Of a DNA stretch of 64,000 nucleotides, positions 51,745-60,775 are shown in pieces. Location of the stretch: NCBI RefSeq assembly GCF_023630705.1, contig NZ_JALQEM010000034.1:1-64000 (forward strand), read 5' to 3'. Numbering within the stretch: position 1 is the stretch's first letter; each line of letters begins with the position of its first letter. This stretch comes from Caballeronia sp. GAFFF1. Its GTDB lineage: Bacteria > Pseudomonadota > Gammaproteobacteria > Burkholderiales > Burkholderiaceae. Both the position numbers and the translations under genes were made by a program. Below the pieces are notes generated by a model. The model was not told where the DNA came from and did not search any database. It worked only from the letters and a program-made list of their open reading frames with translations.

Positions 51745-51865
51745 TCGGCTGCGTTGCGCCGGGCAAGTACCCGTCGGCGCTCAGCCGGCGTGTTGCATGC
51801 GGTATTCAAAACACCATTCTACTTCCCAGTTTTCTGCGACAATTCGGAAACTTGGAAAACCTAAG

Positions 51866-51875
51866 AAAACGTTAC
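51866..51875. promoter_or_regulatory. Imperfect LacI operator before the regulator gene
   Basis: AAAACGTTAC lies six bases before the LacI start, keeping eight of ten positions of the AAAACGTTTT box. It is close enough to block translation-start-proximal transcription, so autoregulation is likely. Confidence 0.45.
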
Positions 51876-51880
51876 CCGAC

Positions 51881-52888
51881 ATGAAAAAGACCTCTCCGAC
51901 CATTCGCGATGTTGCCGCCGCAGCGGGCGTGTCGGTCGCGACGGTATCCAAATACATGAACGGCGCGCAGCGCTTCTCGGCGCCCGTCGAAGCGCGACTC
52001 AAAGCCGCCATCGACACGCTCGGCTACCGGTCCAATCCTCTCGCGCGCTCGATGATCACCGGCCGCACGCGCACCATCGGTCTCACGATCCTCGACATCA
52101 GCAATCCGCATTTCACGAACGTCGTCAAGGGCGCGAATCGCATTGCGCTGAGACACGACTACACGCTGCTGCTCGTAGATATCGACGAGAGCCAGGCGCG
52201 CGAGCGTCCGCTCATCGAGGCGTTGTCGCAGCGCGTGGACGGCCTGATCGTCAGTTCGCGCCTCTCCGACGAAGACGCGCGCTGGATGCTCGATCTCGAC
52301 AAGCCGGTCGTGCTTCTGCGCAATGCCGAGGCTCTGCCCATTCCGAGCGTCGGCATCGACAACCGCCTCGCCTCGCACATGCTCGCGCGGCATTTGCTCA
52401 ATCTCGGGCATCGGCATATTGCATACCTCGGCTTCGGCCAGGCGCGCATCAACGATGAGCGGATTCGCGGCGTGCGCGAATGTCTTCAAGATGCAGGACT
52501 CGAACTCGACGTTCACGATGCCCACGCTCCCACCTCGCTTGCCGGCGAACACGCCTGCTCGCGCGTGATGCTCGGCCCGAAACGCCCGCAAGCGGTGATC
52601 TGCTACAACGACCTGATCGCGCTCGGCTTCATGAAGGAAGCCGCGACGCTCGGCATTCGGGTGCCTCAGGACGTCTCGGTCACGGGCATCGACAACGTGC
52701 CCTATGGCGCATACGCCGCGCCCGGACTCACCACCGTCGATATCCAGAGCGAGAAGATGGGCGAACTCGCGATGCAGAAGCTGATCGACGCGCTCGCCGG
52801 CCATCCCGACCCCGGCAACTCCATGTTCGAGCCGCGATTGATCGTGCGCGAATCGACGGCTCCGGCCGCGGCCATGACGACCGAGTGA
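51881..52888 (+). CDS. LacI-family regulator of the hexuronate genes
   Basis: A 335-residue LacI-type protein. Its N-terminal helix-turn-helix (about 4-28, TIRDVAAAAGVSVATVSKYMNG) is followed by the hinge helix and a sugar-binding domain (GLTILDISNPHFTNVVKGANRIA to VTGIDNVPYGAYAAPGLTTVDI). The frame is open 28 codons earlier, but the ATG of MKKTSPTI matches family N-termini. It is divergent from udh and convergent with the ExuT-like carrier gene at 52938. Shared operators suggest that it represses the uronate dehydrogenase operon and the carrier until a hexuronate or aldarate binds. Confidence 0.9.
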   Translation: MKKTSPTIRDVAAAAGVSVATVSKYMNGAQRFSAPVEARLKAAIDTLGYRSNPLARSMITGRTRTIGLTILDISNPHFTNVVKGANRIALRHDYTLLLVDIDESQARERPLIEALSQRVDGLIVSSRLSDEDARWMLDLDKPVVLLRNAEALPIPSVGIDNRLASHMLARHLLNLGHRHIAYLGFGQARINDERIRGVRECLQDAGLELDVHDAHAPTSLAGEHACSRVMLGPKRPQAVICYNDLIALGFMKEAATLGIRVPQDVSVTGIDNVPYGAYAAPGLTTVDIQSEKMGELAMQKLIDALAGHPDPGNSMFEPRLIVRESTAPAAAMTTE

Positions 52889-52937
52889 AACGCGACGCAT
52901 CGTGTCGATGTCGTTCACGATGCGTCGCACGATGCGC

Positions 52938-54227
52938 TCAGGCGTCGAGTCTGGCGGGCGCCATCTTCGGCGTCAGCACATGCATGACGGCAAACGCGAC
53001 GAGGTAAGCCAGCGCGCCGATCGCGAAGAGCGCCCAGTACTGACCGGTACGCTGCAGAACCTGACCGATCACTTCCGAGAACAGCACGCCGCCGATCGAA
53101 CCCGCCATCCCGCCGATACCGACCACGGCGCCCACCGCGCGACGCGGGAACAAATCCGAAGCCGTCGTGAAGAGATTCGCCGACCATCCCTGATGCGCCG
53201 CCGCCGCGAGTCCGACGATCGCCACCGCGAGCCACAGATCGTGCACCTGCGAAACGAATGCAATCGGCAGTACGCAGCATGCACAGATCAACATCGCTGT
53301 TTTGCGTGCTGCATTCACGCTCCAGCCCGCGCTCAGCAGCGCCGATGAGATCCAGCCGCCGCCGATGCTGCCCACCGTGGTGATCGCATAGATCACGACG
53401 AGCGGCAGGCCGATGTGCTGCATGTCCATGCCGCGCGATTCGTTCAGCCACTTCGGCAGCCAGAACAGGTAGAACCACCACACGGGGTCGGTCAGGAACT
53501 TGCCGATGAGGAACGCCCACGTTTCGCGCTTGCGGATCAGCACCTTGAAGCCGGGCGCGCCCGCCTTCGCATGGCCGGCGTCCGCAGCTTCCGCTTCGTC
53601 CTTTTCGTGCGCGAGGTCGTCGTCGTGCGTGCGGCTGTCCGGCTGGCGATACATGAAGAACCAGACCACGAGCCATACGAGGCCGATTGCGCCGACGATC
53701 ACGAACGCCGCGCGCCAGCCCATCGCCACGGCGAGCGCCGGAATGATGGCGGGCGCGAACACCGCGCCGATATTCGCGCCTGAATTAAAAATGCCAGTGG
53801 CGAGCGCGCGCTCGTGGCGCGGAAACCATTCGGCCGTCGTCTTGATCGCTGCCGGGAAGTTGCCGCCCTCGCCGATGCCGAGCAGCGCGCGAACCATCGC
53901 GAATCCCATCACCGAACCGACCGCCGCATGCAGCATGGCGGCCAGGCTCCAGACGAACATCGCCAGTGCGTAGGACAGGCGCGTGCCCAGCCAGTCGACG
54001 ATGCGTCCGAAGCACAACAGCCCGACCGCATAGAACGCCGAGAAGGCGATGACGATGCGCCCGTACTGAATCTGCGTCCAGCCGATGTCATGCTGAAGCA
54101 GAGGCGCGAGCAGACCGAGGATCTGCCGGTCCATGTAGTTGATGACGGTCGCGAAGAAGAGCAACGCGCACACGATCCACCGATACCTGCTGGCAGTGCG
54201 TGCGACGCCGACGACGGCTGTTTGCAT
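52938..54227 (-). CDS. Hexuronate transporter (ExuT-like MFS)
   Basis: A 429-residue ACS-type MFS carrier. Segment 1 contains IVCALLFFATVINYMDRQILGLLAP, the ExuT signature, and segment 4 has GIGEGGNFPAAIKTTAEWFPRHERALATGIFNSG. Such carriers import galacturonate or glucuronate. The ATG with GGAGAC upstream is used; the 58 extra upstream codons include the operator region and are excluded. An AAAACGTTTT operator sits 109 bases upstream of it. With udh, the lactonase and the LacI gene it forms a hexuronate uptake and oxidation module. Confidence 0.88.
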   Translation of the reverse strand: MQTAVVGVARTASRYRWIVCALLFFATVINYMDRQILGLLAPLLQHDIGWTQIQYGRIVIAFSAFYAVGLLCFGRIVDWLGTRLSYALAMFVWSLAAMLHAAVGSVMGFAMVRALLGIGEGGNFPAAIKTTAEWFPRHERALATGIFNSGANIGAVFAPAIIPALAVAMGWRAAFVIVGAIGLVWLVVWFFMYRQPDSRTHDDDLAHEKDEAEAADAGHAKAGAPGFKVLIRKRETWAFLIGKFLTDPVWWFYLFWLPKWLNESRGMDMQHIGLPLVVIYAITTVGSIGGGWISSALLSAGWSVNAARKTAMLICACCVLPIAFVSQVHDLWLAVAIVGLAAAAHQGWSANLFTTASDLFPRRAVGAVVGIGGMAGSIGGVLFSEVIGQVLQRTGQYWALFAIGALAYLVAFAVMHVLTPKMAPARLDA

Positions 54228-54335
54228 GAATGTCTCCGGTACGCGGCGGCGCTCGTCGTGCCGCGTGTCAGTTCGTGAAGGCGACGGGCGCCCTTTGCAT
54301 GCGTCGGCGTGGACCGCCGCGCTGCGCTTTCTTGG

Positions 54336-54345
54336 AAAACGTTTT
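54336..54345. promoter_or_regulatory. LacI-family operator AAAACGTTTT upstream of the hexuronate carrier
   Basis: A second perfect copy of the box near udh, in the extended form TTGGAAAACGTTTTTCGAA. The same CTTGGAAAAC bases occur at 51851-51860 before the LacI gene. It links the carrier to the same regulator. Confidence 0.65.
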
Positions 54346-54488
54346 TCGAAGGATATAGCGATCGCACCGGTAACGCCTACCCCGGGACTTACCCTAACCA
54401 TTACGTGCGCCGTCAGACGTCGCGTCGCTACGACGAGTCCGTGTTAATCGTTTTTCTGTCGACGCGGCACATTGGCGTTCTGCGCGCC

Positions 54489-54509
54489 GCATGCCGCATG
54501 CAAAATGCC
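54489..54509. repeat. Three-unit heptamer array
   Basis: GCATGCC, GCATGCA, AAATGCC follow each other in exact seven-base steps in the gap between the carrier gene and the chemoreceptor gene; CCTTTGCATGCG occurs at 54292-54303 in the same gap. Confidence 0.65.
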
Positions 54510-54573
54510 GGCGGGATAGCGCGGTCAGCCGTGACTGGAAGGGTCTCGCGATCGAAGAAAAAGCTCGATCCAT

Positions 54574-54601
54574 TAAAGGAATGTCCAGTTTTTGCCGATA
54601 G
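54574..54601 (+). promoter_or_regulatory. Sigma-28 (FliA)-type promoter of the chemoreceptor gene
   Basis: TAAAGGAA and GCCGATAG are separated by 12 bases, close to the FliA consensus TAAAGTTT-N11-GCCGATAA. It lies about 33 bases upstream of the chemoreceptor ATG. It would place this gene in the late flagellar/chemotaxis regulon. Confidence 0.72.
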
Positions 54602-54633
54602 TCACCGGACACCTTCCCAAGATCTAAGTACTT

Positions 54634-56589
54634 ATGCTCTTCCAACGTCTCGCCCGCATGAATGCCGGGACCCAGTTTGCCGTCCTCGCGTGCACGCTCG
54701 CCGCTATCGTCGTCGCCTGTTTTACGCTTGCCGTCACGCGCTCCGCGGGCGAGCAAGTCGACGCCCACGCGCTCGCCCGCGTGGAAAGCGACAATCGCTC
54801 GATCGTGACGATGATTCGCCTGTACGACACGGCAGTGAACGCCGAAGTCACGCGCTTCATGACCATCTTTTCGCATCGTCTGCCTAACGAATTCACGCTC
54901 GACGACACGCACACGGTCGAGGTCGCCGGCACAGCGACGCCGCTCTTGAGCGCGGGCGACAAGCCCTTGAACGGCGACTTCTCACTGCCCGATGCGTTTC
55001 TCGAAGAAAGCGGCGCAATCGCGACGATCTTCGCCCGCACGGGAGACGACTTCGTCCGCGTGACCACGTCGCTCAAGAAGCAGGACGGTTCGCGCGCCGT
55101 GGGCACGATGCTCGACCGCAAGGGCCCCGCTTACGGCCCGGTGCTGGCCGGGAAAAGCTATATCGGCATGGCTGCGCTCTTCGGCAAGCAATACATCACC
55201 GAATACAAGCCCGTGAAGGATGCGACAGGCCGCGTGATCGGGGCGCTTTTCGTGGGCGTCGATGTGACGACAGAAATGACCGCGCTCCAAAACGACATTC
55301 GCAAGTTGACAGTTGGCGAGAGCGGCTATCACTTCGTCGTCGATGCGTCGAACGGGCCGAACCGAGGCAAGCTGCTCGTACATCCCGGCAACGAAGGACA
55401 AGTGGCCGATGAGCGCGTCGCACCGTTCGCGCACATGCTCGAAACCCGCGAAGGCCAACTTGCGTTCGATGGCGCCGACGTCCCCGGTGCCGACGCGCAT
55501 GTCCACGGCGGCGCCAAGGAGATCGTCTTCACAACGGTGCCGGAATGGAACTGGATGATCGGCGGCATCGCTTATCGCGATGAATTGCTATCCGGCATTC
55601 GCGCAAGCCGCAATCGCTTCCTGTTGCTTGGCCTCTTCGTGATCGCCGCGCTCGTCGCCGCGCTGCTCTATGCCGTCTCCAGGCTCGTTGGCGCTCCTAT
55701 CGACGAAGTGACGCGCGCTTCGGAACGCATCGCCGCGGGCGATCTCACCGTGCGCATCGACACGGCGCGCCAGGACGACATCGGGCGTCTGATGCGCGCC
55801 ATCGACGGCGTATCGCAAGGGCTGGCGGGCATCGTCGCGCAAGTGCGCAGCGCATCCGCCGATATGACGGACGGCACCGCGCGCATCGCGTCCGGCAGCA
55901 GCGACATCGCATCGCGTATCGCGACGCAGGCATCGAGCGTCGAGGAGACCGCGGCGAGCATGGAACAGATCACATCGACCGTTCAGCAGAACGCAGCGAA
56001 CACCGAGCAGGCGGGCACGTTGGTGGCATCCGCATCCGACGCGGCACGCGCGGGCGGCGAAGCCGTTGCGCGCGTCGTCGAGACGATGAGCGACATCGAT
56101 GCATCCGCTCGACGCATCGCCGACATCACCGCGACGATCGAGAGCATCGCATTCCAGACGAACATTCTTGCGCTCAACGCAGCCGTCGAGGCGGCGCGTG
56201 CGGGCGAACACGGCAAGGGCTTTGCTGTCGTCGCATCGGAAGTGCGCGCGCTGGCTCAACGAAGTGCCGGCGCGGTCAAGGAAATCGACGCGTTGATCTC
56301 GGAGTCCGCGACCAAGGTTTCGCACGGCTTCAAGATTGCAGAGGAAGCGAGCGGCACCATGCGCGGCATCGTCGACCAAGTGGCGCGCGTGAATGCGATC
56401 GTCGGTGAGATCGGCGTCGCTTCACGCGAGCAGGCTTGCGGTATCGAGCAGGTGAACACGGCCGTGATGCAGATTGGCGAAGCGACGCAGCAGAACGCGT
56501 CGCTTGTCGGCGAAGCGGAGCATTCGACCGCCGAACTGCGCGAGCAGGCCGAGCGGCTCGCACATGCAGTCAGCATGTTTCGCGTGTGA
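54634..56589 (+). CDS. Methyl-accepting chemotaxis protein with a Cache sensor
   Basis: A 651-residue chemoreceptor. It has an N-terminal membrane segment (about 14-34), a periplasmic Cache domain of the fused Cache2/3 type (about 36-320), a second membrane segment (about 329-352), a HAMP (about 353-405) and a signalling domain (about 415-651). The signalling hairpin has the conserved [43 protein letters not shown] tip. The ligand is probably a small organic acid. A FliA-type promoter is just upstream; the ribosome site is weak, and an ATG eight codons later is an alternative. Confidence 0.93.
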   Translation: MLFQRLARMNAGTQFAVLACTLAAIVVACFTLAVTRSAGEQVDAHALARVESDNRSIVTMIRLYDTAVNAEVTRFMTIFSHRLPNEFTLDDTHTVEVAGTATPLLSAGDKPLNGDFSLPDAFLEESGAIATIFARTGDDFVRVTTSLKKQDGSRAVGTMLDRKGPAYGPVLAGKSYIGMAALFGKQYITEYKPVKDATGRVIGALFVGVDVTTEMTALQNDIRKLTVGESGYHFVVDASNGPNRGKLLVHPGNEGQVADERVAPFAHMLETREGQLAFDGADVPGADAHVHGGAKEIVFTTVPEWNWMIGGIAYRDELLSGIRASRNRFLLLGLFVIAALVAALLYAVSRLVGAPIDEVTRASERIAAGDLTVRIDTARQDDIGRLMRAIDGVSQGLAGIVAQVRSASADMTDGTARIASGSSDIASRIATQASSVEETAASMEQITSTVQQNAANTEQAGTLVASASDAARAGGEAVARVVETMSDIDASARRIADITATIESIAFQTNILALNAAVEAARAGEHGKGFAVVASEVRALAQRSAGAVKEIDALISESATKVSHGFKIAEEASGTMRGIVDQVARVNAIVGEIGVASREQACGIEQVNTAVMQIGEATQQNASLVGEAEHSTAELREQAERLAHAVSMFRV

Positions 56590-57169
56590 CGCACGCGTGA
56601 CTTGAAACGTCTGTAAGCAAGCGGCTCACGTCGCTTGTCGAACGCGCTCGCAGGCGGCGTCTCGGGCGTCGCCGCGCCTCAGTCTTCCGCACCCCCGCCT
56701 TGGCACTGTCCTTGCTCCTTCGTCGTCGAGCCATACCCGGCGCGACCTTGACCTGCGGGAGGCAACCTAGTATTTAAACGACGACCACGCATCCTTCTTT
56801 TAGAACGGCTAGGATGCTAGGAGCCAGTGAATCGACGCATCGGCGCGATCTTGGGCTCGTTCGGGGAACCCACCGCAGCGAAGATGCTCTATTGCGTGGC
56901 GCGGTCGACGTGATGTGCATCACATCGGGGCATGCGCTTCGATGCAAAGGCATCGACCGGGTCGACCACTGCCTTGACATGCGGCCGGGTCCGCCAGCAT
57001 GTATAACTAGACATCGCAACCAGCAACGTGCCGCTTGTCGGGCGGCATGCCACGCCAATGTCTGCGATGCGACCGACCGCATGATTCGTCCGGGGAGCGC
57101 GACGTTTCGCGCCACGGCGTCGCCCTTTCGGCGGCGCTTCCTTCAACCCGATTTAGACGGAGCGTCCCT
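56590..57169. other. Intergenic region between the chemoreceptor and the glycosyltransferase
   Basis: These 580 bases hold no convincing gene. Apart from the Fnr/Crp-like palindrome annotated separately, TTGACA occurs at 56974-56979 and TATAAC at 57002-57007, spaced 22 bases apart, which is too far for an ordinary promoter. CGATGCAAAGG at 56940-56950 is a single repeat-like unit. Confidence 0.35.
56910..56923. promoter_or_regulatory. Fnr/Crp-like inverted repeat GTGATGTGCATCAC
   Basis: GTGAT-N4-ATCAC is a perfect inverted repeat close to the Fnr/Anr box (TTGAT-N4-ATCAA). It lies 247 bases upstream of the glycosyltransferase start, so its target is uncertain; no Fnr-type gene is in the window. 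Confidence 0.4.
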
Positions 57170-58270
57170 ATGTCTTTCGAGCGTGACCCTGGGTCAGACA
57201 CAAGTCCGCTGCTCACCATCGTGGTTGCAGCCTATAACGTCGAGGGGTACATCGAAGAAGCGCTCGAGTCGCTACTGAGCCAGCCACACATCGACGCGAT
57301 GCGCATCATCGTCGTCGACGACGGGTCTCATGACGAGACCAACTCCGCAGTCCAACTGATGGTCGAACGCGACGGCGGCGCGCATATCCAGCTCATCCGG
57401 CAGCAGAACGCCGGCGTCAGCGCCGCCCGCAATCTGGGTCTTGCCGCGGTAAAGACGCCCTACGTCGGCTTTCTGGACGGCGACGACATCTACCTAAAAG
57501 GATTCACCGAGGCCATCATTGCGCGCCTCGCGGAAGGTAAGTACGACATGGTCGAGTACAACGTGAGCATCATCGACGACGACGGGCGCCAGCTGGATGA
57601 ACTCGTCCTGGTGAGCGAAACGGAAGGCGGCGATCATGCGGTGGATCGCGATGCGCGACTGCATTTCGCCGATACGTTTCACACGTTCGTCTGGGCGCGC
57701 GTGTATCGCACGGACCTGTTCAAGACCACGCAGTTTCCCGTCGGCCGCCATTACGAAGACATGGCGCTCATGCCGTCGTTGTATCTGCTCGCGAATCGTA
57801 TTTACCGCATTGCAGAGCCGCTGATCGGCTATCGCAGACGATTCGGCAGTATCACGCAGAAAGCCACGCTGCACGATATGCGCGATTTGCAGGTGAATGG
57901 CGTCGAGGCGCTCGCGCGCTGTGACGGCGGCGACATGGACGATTTCTGGCTCGCCGTGTTCGACAAGGTTTTTCAGCGCGCCTGCCACGTTTGCGCGCGA
58001 GTCGATCGCGCTTCGTTTCGCGAGGCGTCGGAAATCCTGTCCGCCATGGCGGCCGATCACCGGAGCACGCGCGCAAGGCTTGCCGAGCGCAGCGGACGCG
58101 CAGTGGTCGAACTCAAGCCTTTCGACCTCAATGTGCGTACTGACCGGTCGATTCACTTCCTCAAGTCGCTGGTGAAGAAAGTCCTGAGGCGCAGCCTCGA
58201 TCGTCATCAGCGGGAGCGGCGGCCGCTCGGGAGGGAAAGACTGCGCATCACCGAACGATCACGCGTTTGA
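57170..58270 (+). CDS. Family 2 glycosyltransferase
   Basis: A 366-residue GT-A-fold transferase. Residues about 13-45 hold LLTIVVAAYNVEGYIEEALESLL with the first nucleotide-binding strand; IIVVDDGSHDET and the acidic metal site FLDGDDIYL follow (about 97-105). There is no membrane segment. The C-terminus is basic (RRSLDRHQRERRPLG). It would add a sugar to a surface polysaccharide or lipid. The open frame extends 45 codons upstream, but AGACGGAG precedes this ATG. No polysaccharide operon is adjacent, so it is solitary. Confidence 0.86.
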   Translation: MSFERDPGSDTSPLLTIVVAAYNVEGYIEEALESLLSQPHIDAMRIIVVDDGSHDETNSAVQLMVERDGGAHIQLIRQQNAGVSAARNLGLAAVKTPYVGFLDGDDIYLKGFTEAIIARLAEGKYDMVEYNVSIIDDDGRQLDELVLVSETEGGDHAVDRDARLHFADTFHTFVWARVYRTDLFKTTQFPVGRHYEDMALMPSLYLLANRIYRIAEPLIGYRRRFGSITQKATLHDMRDLQVNGVEALARCDGGDMDDFWLAVFDKVFQRACHVCARVDRASFREASEILSAMAADHRSTRARLAERSGRAVVELKPFDLNVRTDRSIHFLKSLVKKVLRRSLDRHQRERRPLGRERLRITERSRV

Positions 58271-58324
58271 GGTCGCGCGAGGCAGCGCGGGCGAGCATCC
58301 CGCGTTTCGCAGTAAACTGCACGC

Positions 58325-58582
58325 ATGGAAAAGTGCCCCTATTGCGAAAGAATCCGCGACGAATGGGACTGTCACGGACAAACATGCCGCACCGCCATCG
58401 CCCGCGCGCTGCGCAGGCAACGCATGGGCTTGCCTATGGTTGCCAAGGTCATACGCAACGAGATTCCGGCGGGCGCATCGACGGGCGAAGTCATCGCCCA
58501 GTTGTCGCGGCAACGCCTGCGCGCGCGCCGCGCGAACGAAGAGCGCCGCGAGCGCAAGGCCGCCGACGATCTGGACGTCTGA
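58325..58582 (+). CDS. Small Cys-rich hypothetical protein, 85 residues
   Basis: A basic protein starting MEKCPYCERIRDEWDCHGQTC: two CxxC-type pairs (Cys4/Cys7 and Cys16/Cys21) suggest a small zinc ribbon. The C-terminal half is Arg/Glu-rich (SRQRLRARRANEERRERKA) and may form a helix or bind nucleic acid. The ribosome site is weak. It lies between the glycosyltransferase and a convergent receiver gene. Function unknown. Confidence 0.6.
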   Translation: MEKCPYCERIRDEWDCHGQTCRTAIARALRRQRMGLPMVAKVIRNEIPAGASTGEVIAQLSRQRLRARRANEERRERKAADDLDV

Positions 58583-58602
58583 ACGTCAGTGGGTTGGCGC
58601 GT

Positions 58603-58947
58603 TCAGCAGGCGTCGAGCACCGCGCGAAAACCGTCGGCGGTGAAAGGCTTCAGGAAATAGCCGTCGAAATGCTCATGCAGTTCGTTCCTGTGCCGGTCGT
58701 CGCCGGTGACCGCCACGACGCATGCAAGCTGGCTCGGTCCCGCCGCCCGCAATCGCCGGCACAGGTCGCGGCCGTCCACATCCGGCAAGCCGATGTCGAT
58801 GAAGATGGTGTCGTAGCGGTTCTCCGCTGCGAGCAGCATCGCCTGATGACCGTCATAGGCCACATGCGCGACGTGCCCGAGAGACACGGCGAGGTCTCTG
58901 AATGCATCGCAAAGACGGGCGTCATCTTCTACAAACAGGACATACAT
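58603..58947 (-). CDS. Stand-alone response-regulator receiver
   Basis: A 114-residue receiver domain with no output domain. Acidic pocket Asp8/Asp9, phosphoacceptor Asp51 (FIDIGLPDVDG), Thr81 and Lys100 are all present, so phosphorylation is expected. Single-domain receivers act in phosphorelays or chemotaxis (CheY-like). No histidine kinase is adjacent; its partner lies elsewhere. The frame is open 117 codons further upstream, but the ATG of MYVLFVEDD matches the domain start. Confidence 0.85.
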   Translation of the reverse strand: MYVLFVEDDARLCDAFRDLAVSLGHVAHVAYDGHQAMLLAAENRYDTIFIDIGLPDVDGRDLCRRLRAAGPSQLACVVAVTGDDRHRNELHEHFDGYFLKPFTADGFRAVLDAC

Positions 58948-59045
58948 GATCGGGCATCCGGAAGGCGTGGTTCGCGTCGCGCTTGAGGCCGAGGCGTCAG
59001 GCAATGAACGCACGCAAGAACCGAGCCATTTTTCTGGCCTTTGAA

Positions 59046-59612
59046 TCAGGCCGTGGTATCGGGCCGTGAGAGAGGAAGCTGATGCTGCAGGGCGTGAAGC
59101 CGAGCGGCATCGATATAGCCGCGGGTGACCATCAAATTCAGCGCGTCGAGCGTCGCTTGCGAGCCGCAAAGGCGCGTGGCCTTGGCATCCGCATCCCGTT
59201 CCAACATCGCCGCGCGCGCGTCGGCACGGGTGCGCCTCGCCCTTCGTGACGCGAACACAATTAGCGCGAAGCCTGCACCGGGGACGGACACGCGCCAAAG
59301 CTCACCGTCCGGCGACGCCGCGAACAGGGCGCATGGCACCGCGAATACCAAGCTCACGCCGAACAGCGTTGCCACGAAGTCCGCGAGCAACGCGGCGCGC
59401 TGCGTCGCGTGAGCGACTTCGTGCGCGAGAACGAGGCGAAGCGCGGGCTCGGGCATCCCGAGCGTGCGGGAATCGATTTCGATGCGATTGAACAAGGCGT
59501 CATAGCACGGCCCGCACGACGTCTCCACGAACCGGACGCCGGGCGTCGCGATGCCCAGCGCCTGCGCATAGTGCGCGACGAGCCGCAATGCCAGTTGCTG
59601 CGCCTTGTCCAT
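59046..59612 (-). CDS. M48-like membrane zinc metalloprotease
   Basis: A 188-residue protein with an HEVAH zinc site at 64-68 and a third ligand Glu in MLERDADAKA (about 147-156), as in M48 peptidases. Two hydrophobic segments (about 76-98 and 109-124) place it in the inner membrane. It is shorter than HtpX (about 290 residues), so it is a compact or atypical member. The gene starts ten bases after the SDR stop on the same strand and may share its transcript. No clear ribosome site beyond GGACAAGG. Confidence 0.76.
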   Translation of the reverse strand: MDKAQQLALRLVAHYAQALGIATPGVRFVETSCGPCYDALFNRIEIDSRTLGMPEPALRLVLAHEVAHATQRAALLADFVATLFGVSLVFAVPCALFAASPDGELWRVSVPGAGFALIVFASRRARRTRADARAAMLERDADAKATRLCGSQATLDALNLMVTRGYIDAARLHALQHQLPLSRPDTTA

Positions 59613-59621
59613 GTCGCAATG

Positions 59622-60476
59622 TCATTCCACCGGGTTGTCGCTCCACGCGCTGCGAGCCTGCCATGCGTCGAGGTCACGCGCGAGCCGCGCGAGTTTGGCG
59701 CGCACGAGTTCCATGCCGGCGTTGCCGAGCACCAGATGCGCGGGCGGCTCGGCGGATTGCGCCGCTTCGATGATGACTTGCGCTGCGCGCACGGGGTCGC
59801 CCGGCTGCTTGCCGCTCGTCTGCGCGATGCCCGCGCGGCGACGGCCTGCGACTTCGGCGTAATCGTCGATCGGCTTGCGGGTCTGACGCAACGAGCGCCC
59901 CGCCCAGTCCGTGCGGAACGGTCCCGGTTCCACTGCCGTGACCCTGATGCCGAGCTCTTCCGTTTCACGTGCAAGCGCCTCGCCGAGCCCCTCCAGCGCG
60001 AACTTCGTCGCGGCGTAATAGCCGCTGCCCGGATTGCCGACAAGACCGCCCACCGACGTGATGTTGACGATATGCCCCGCCCGGCGCTCGCGCATGCGTG
60101 GCAACACCGCGCGGATCATCGCAGCCGCGCCGAAGAAATTCGCTTCGAACATGGCGCGCACTTCGTCGTCCTCGCCTTCTTCCACCGCGGCGAGATAACC
60201 GAAGCCGGCGTTGTTCACGAGCACGTCGATATGGCCGAACGATTCATGCGCCGCAGCGACGGCGGCGGCAATGTGGTCCGCGCGGGTCACGTCCAGTTGC
60301 ATGGGAAGCGCGCGGCCCTGCGCGCGCTCGATCAGATCCGCGACGCTCTTGGGATCGCGCGCAGCGACCACCGCCCGCCACCCGCGCTCGATGACGGCCG
60401 TGGCAAGTTCGCGGCCAAAGCCGGTCGAACAGCCTGTGATGAACCATACGGGTGAATCGCTGCTTGATGCTGACAT
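59622..60476 (-). CDS. SDR family oxidoreductase
   Basis: A 284-residue classical SDR. TGCSTGFGRELA (13-24) is the NAD(P) motif, NNAGFGY the structural motif, and YYAATKFALEGLGEAL carries the catalytic Tyr/Lys. GGAGGAG precedes the ATG. It resembles the broad YqjQ/retinol-dehydrogenase-like group that reduces ketones. It is followed by the M48-like gene; no functional link between them is apparent. Confidence 0.86.
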   Translation of the reverse strand: MSASSSDSPVWFITGCSTGFGRELATAVIERGWRAVVAARDPKSVADLIERAQGRALPMQLDVTRADHIAAAVAAAHESFGHIDVLVNNAGFGYLAAVEEGEDDEVRAMFEANFFGAAAMIRAVLPRMRERRAGHIVNITSVGGLVGNPGSGYYAATKFALEGLGEALARETEELGIRVTAVEPGPFRTDWAGRSLRQTRKPIDDYAEVAGRRRAGIAQTSGKQPGDPVRAAQVIIEAAQSAEPPAHLVLGNAGMELVRAKLARLARDLDAWQARSAWSDNPVE

Positions 60477-60775
60477 AGCGTCTCCTCCGTGGGAGATAGC
60501 GGTATGTCAGTCATTCTGAGCGCAATGCCGTGAACGTGCTTGCGACGCTGCCGCTGTACGGCGTAATCAACGCATCTAATGCTTCCCCCAACCAAAAGCG
60601 GCAAATTGAACCGACGCCTGAGAGAGGCCAAGTAATTTTGTTTAATGTGACGTGCGTAAGTCCACATGCTTAGCAGAAACGCGTATTGGACCAAAATCAC
60701 GAGTCATGGTAAAAATGTATTCGCTCGACATCACGGGCGCATCTTCAACGAAATTCGTCTCTTAGGGTTGGAAAA

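Noticed and set aside
56974..57007. TTGACA and TATAAC as a sigma-70 promoter before the glycosyltransferase
   Set aside because: The spacing is 22 bases, well outside the usual 16-18.
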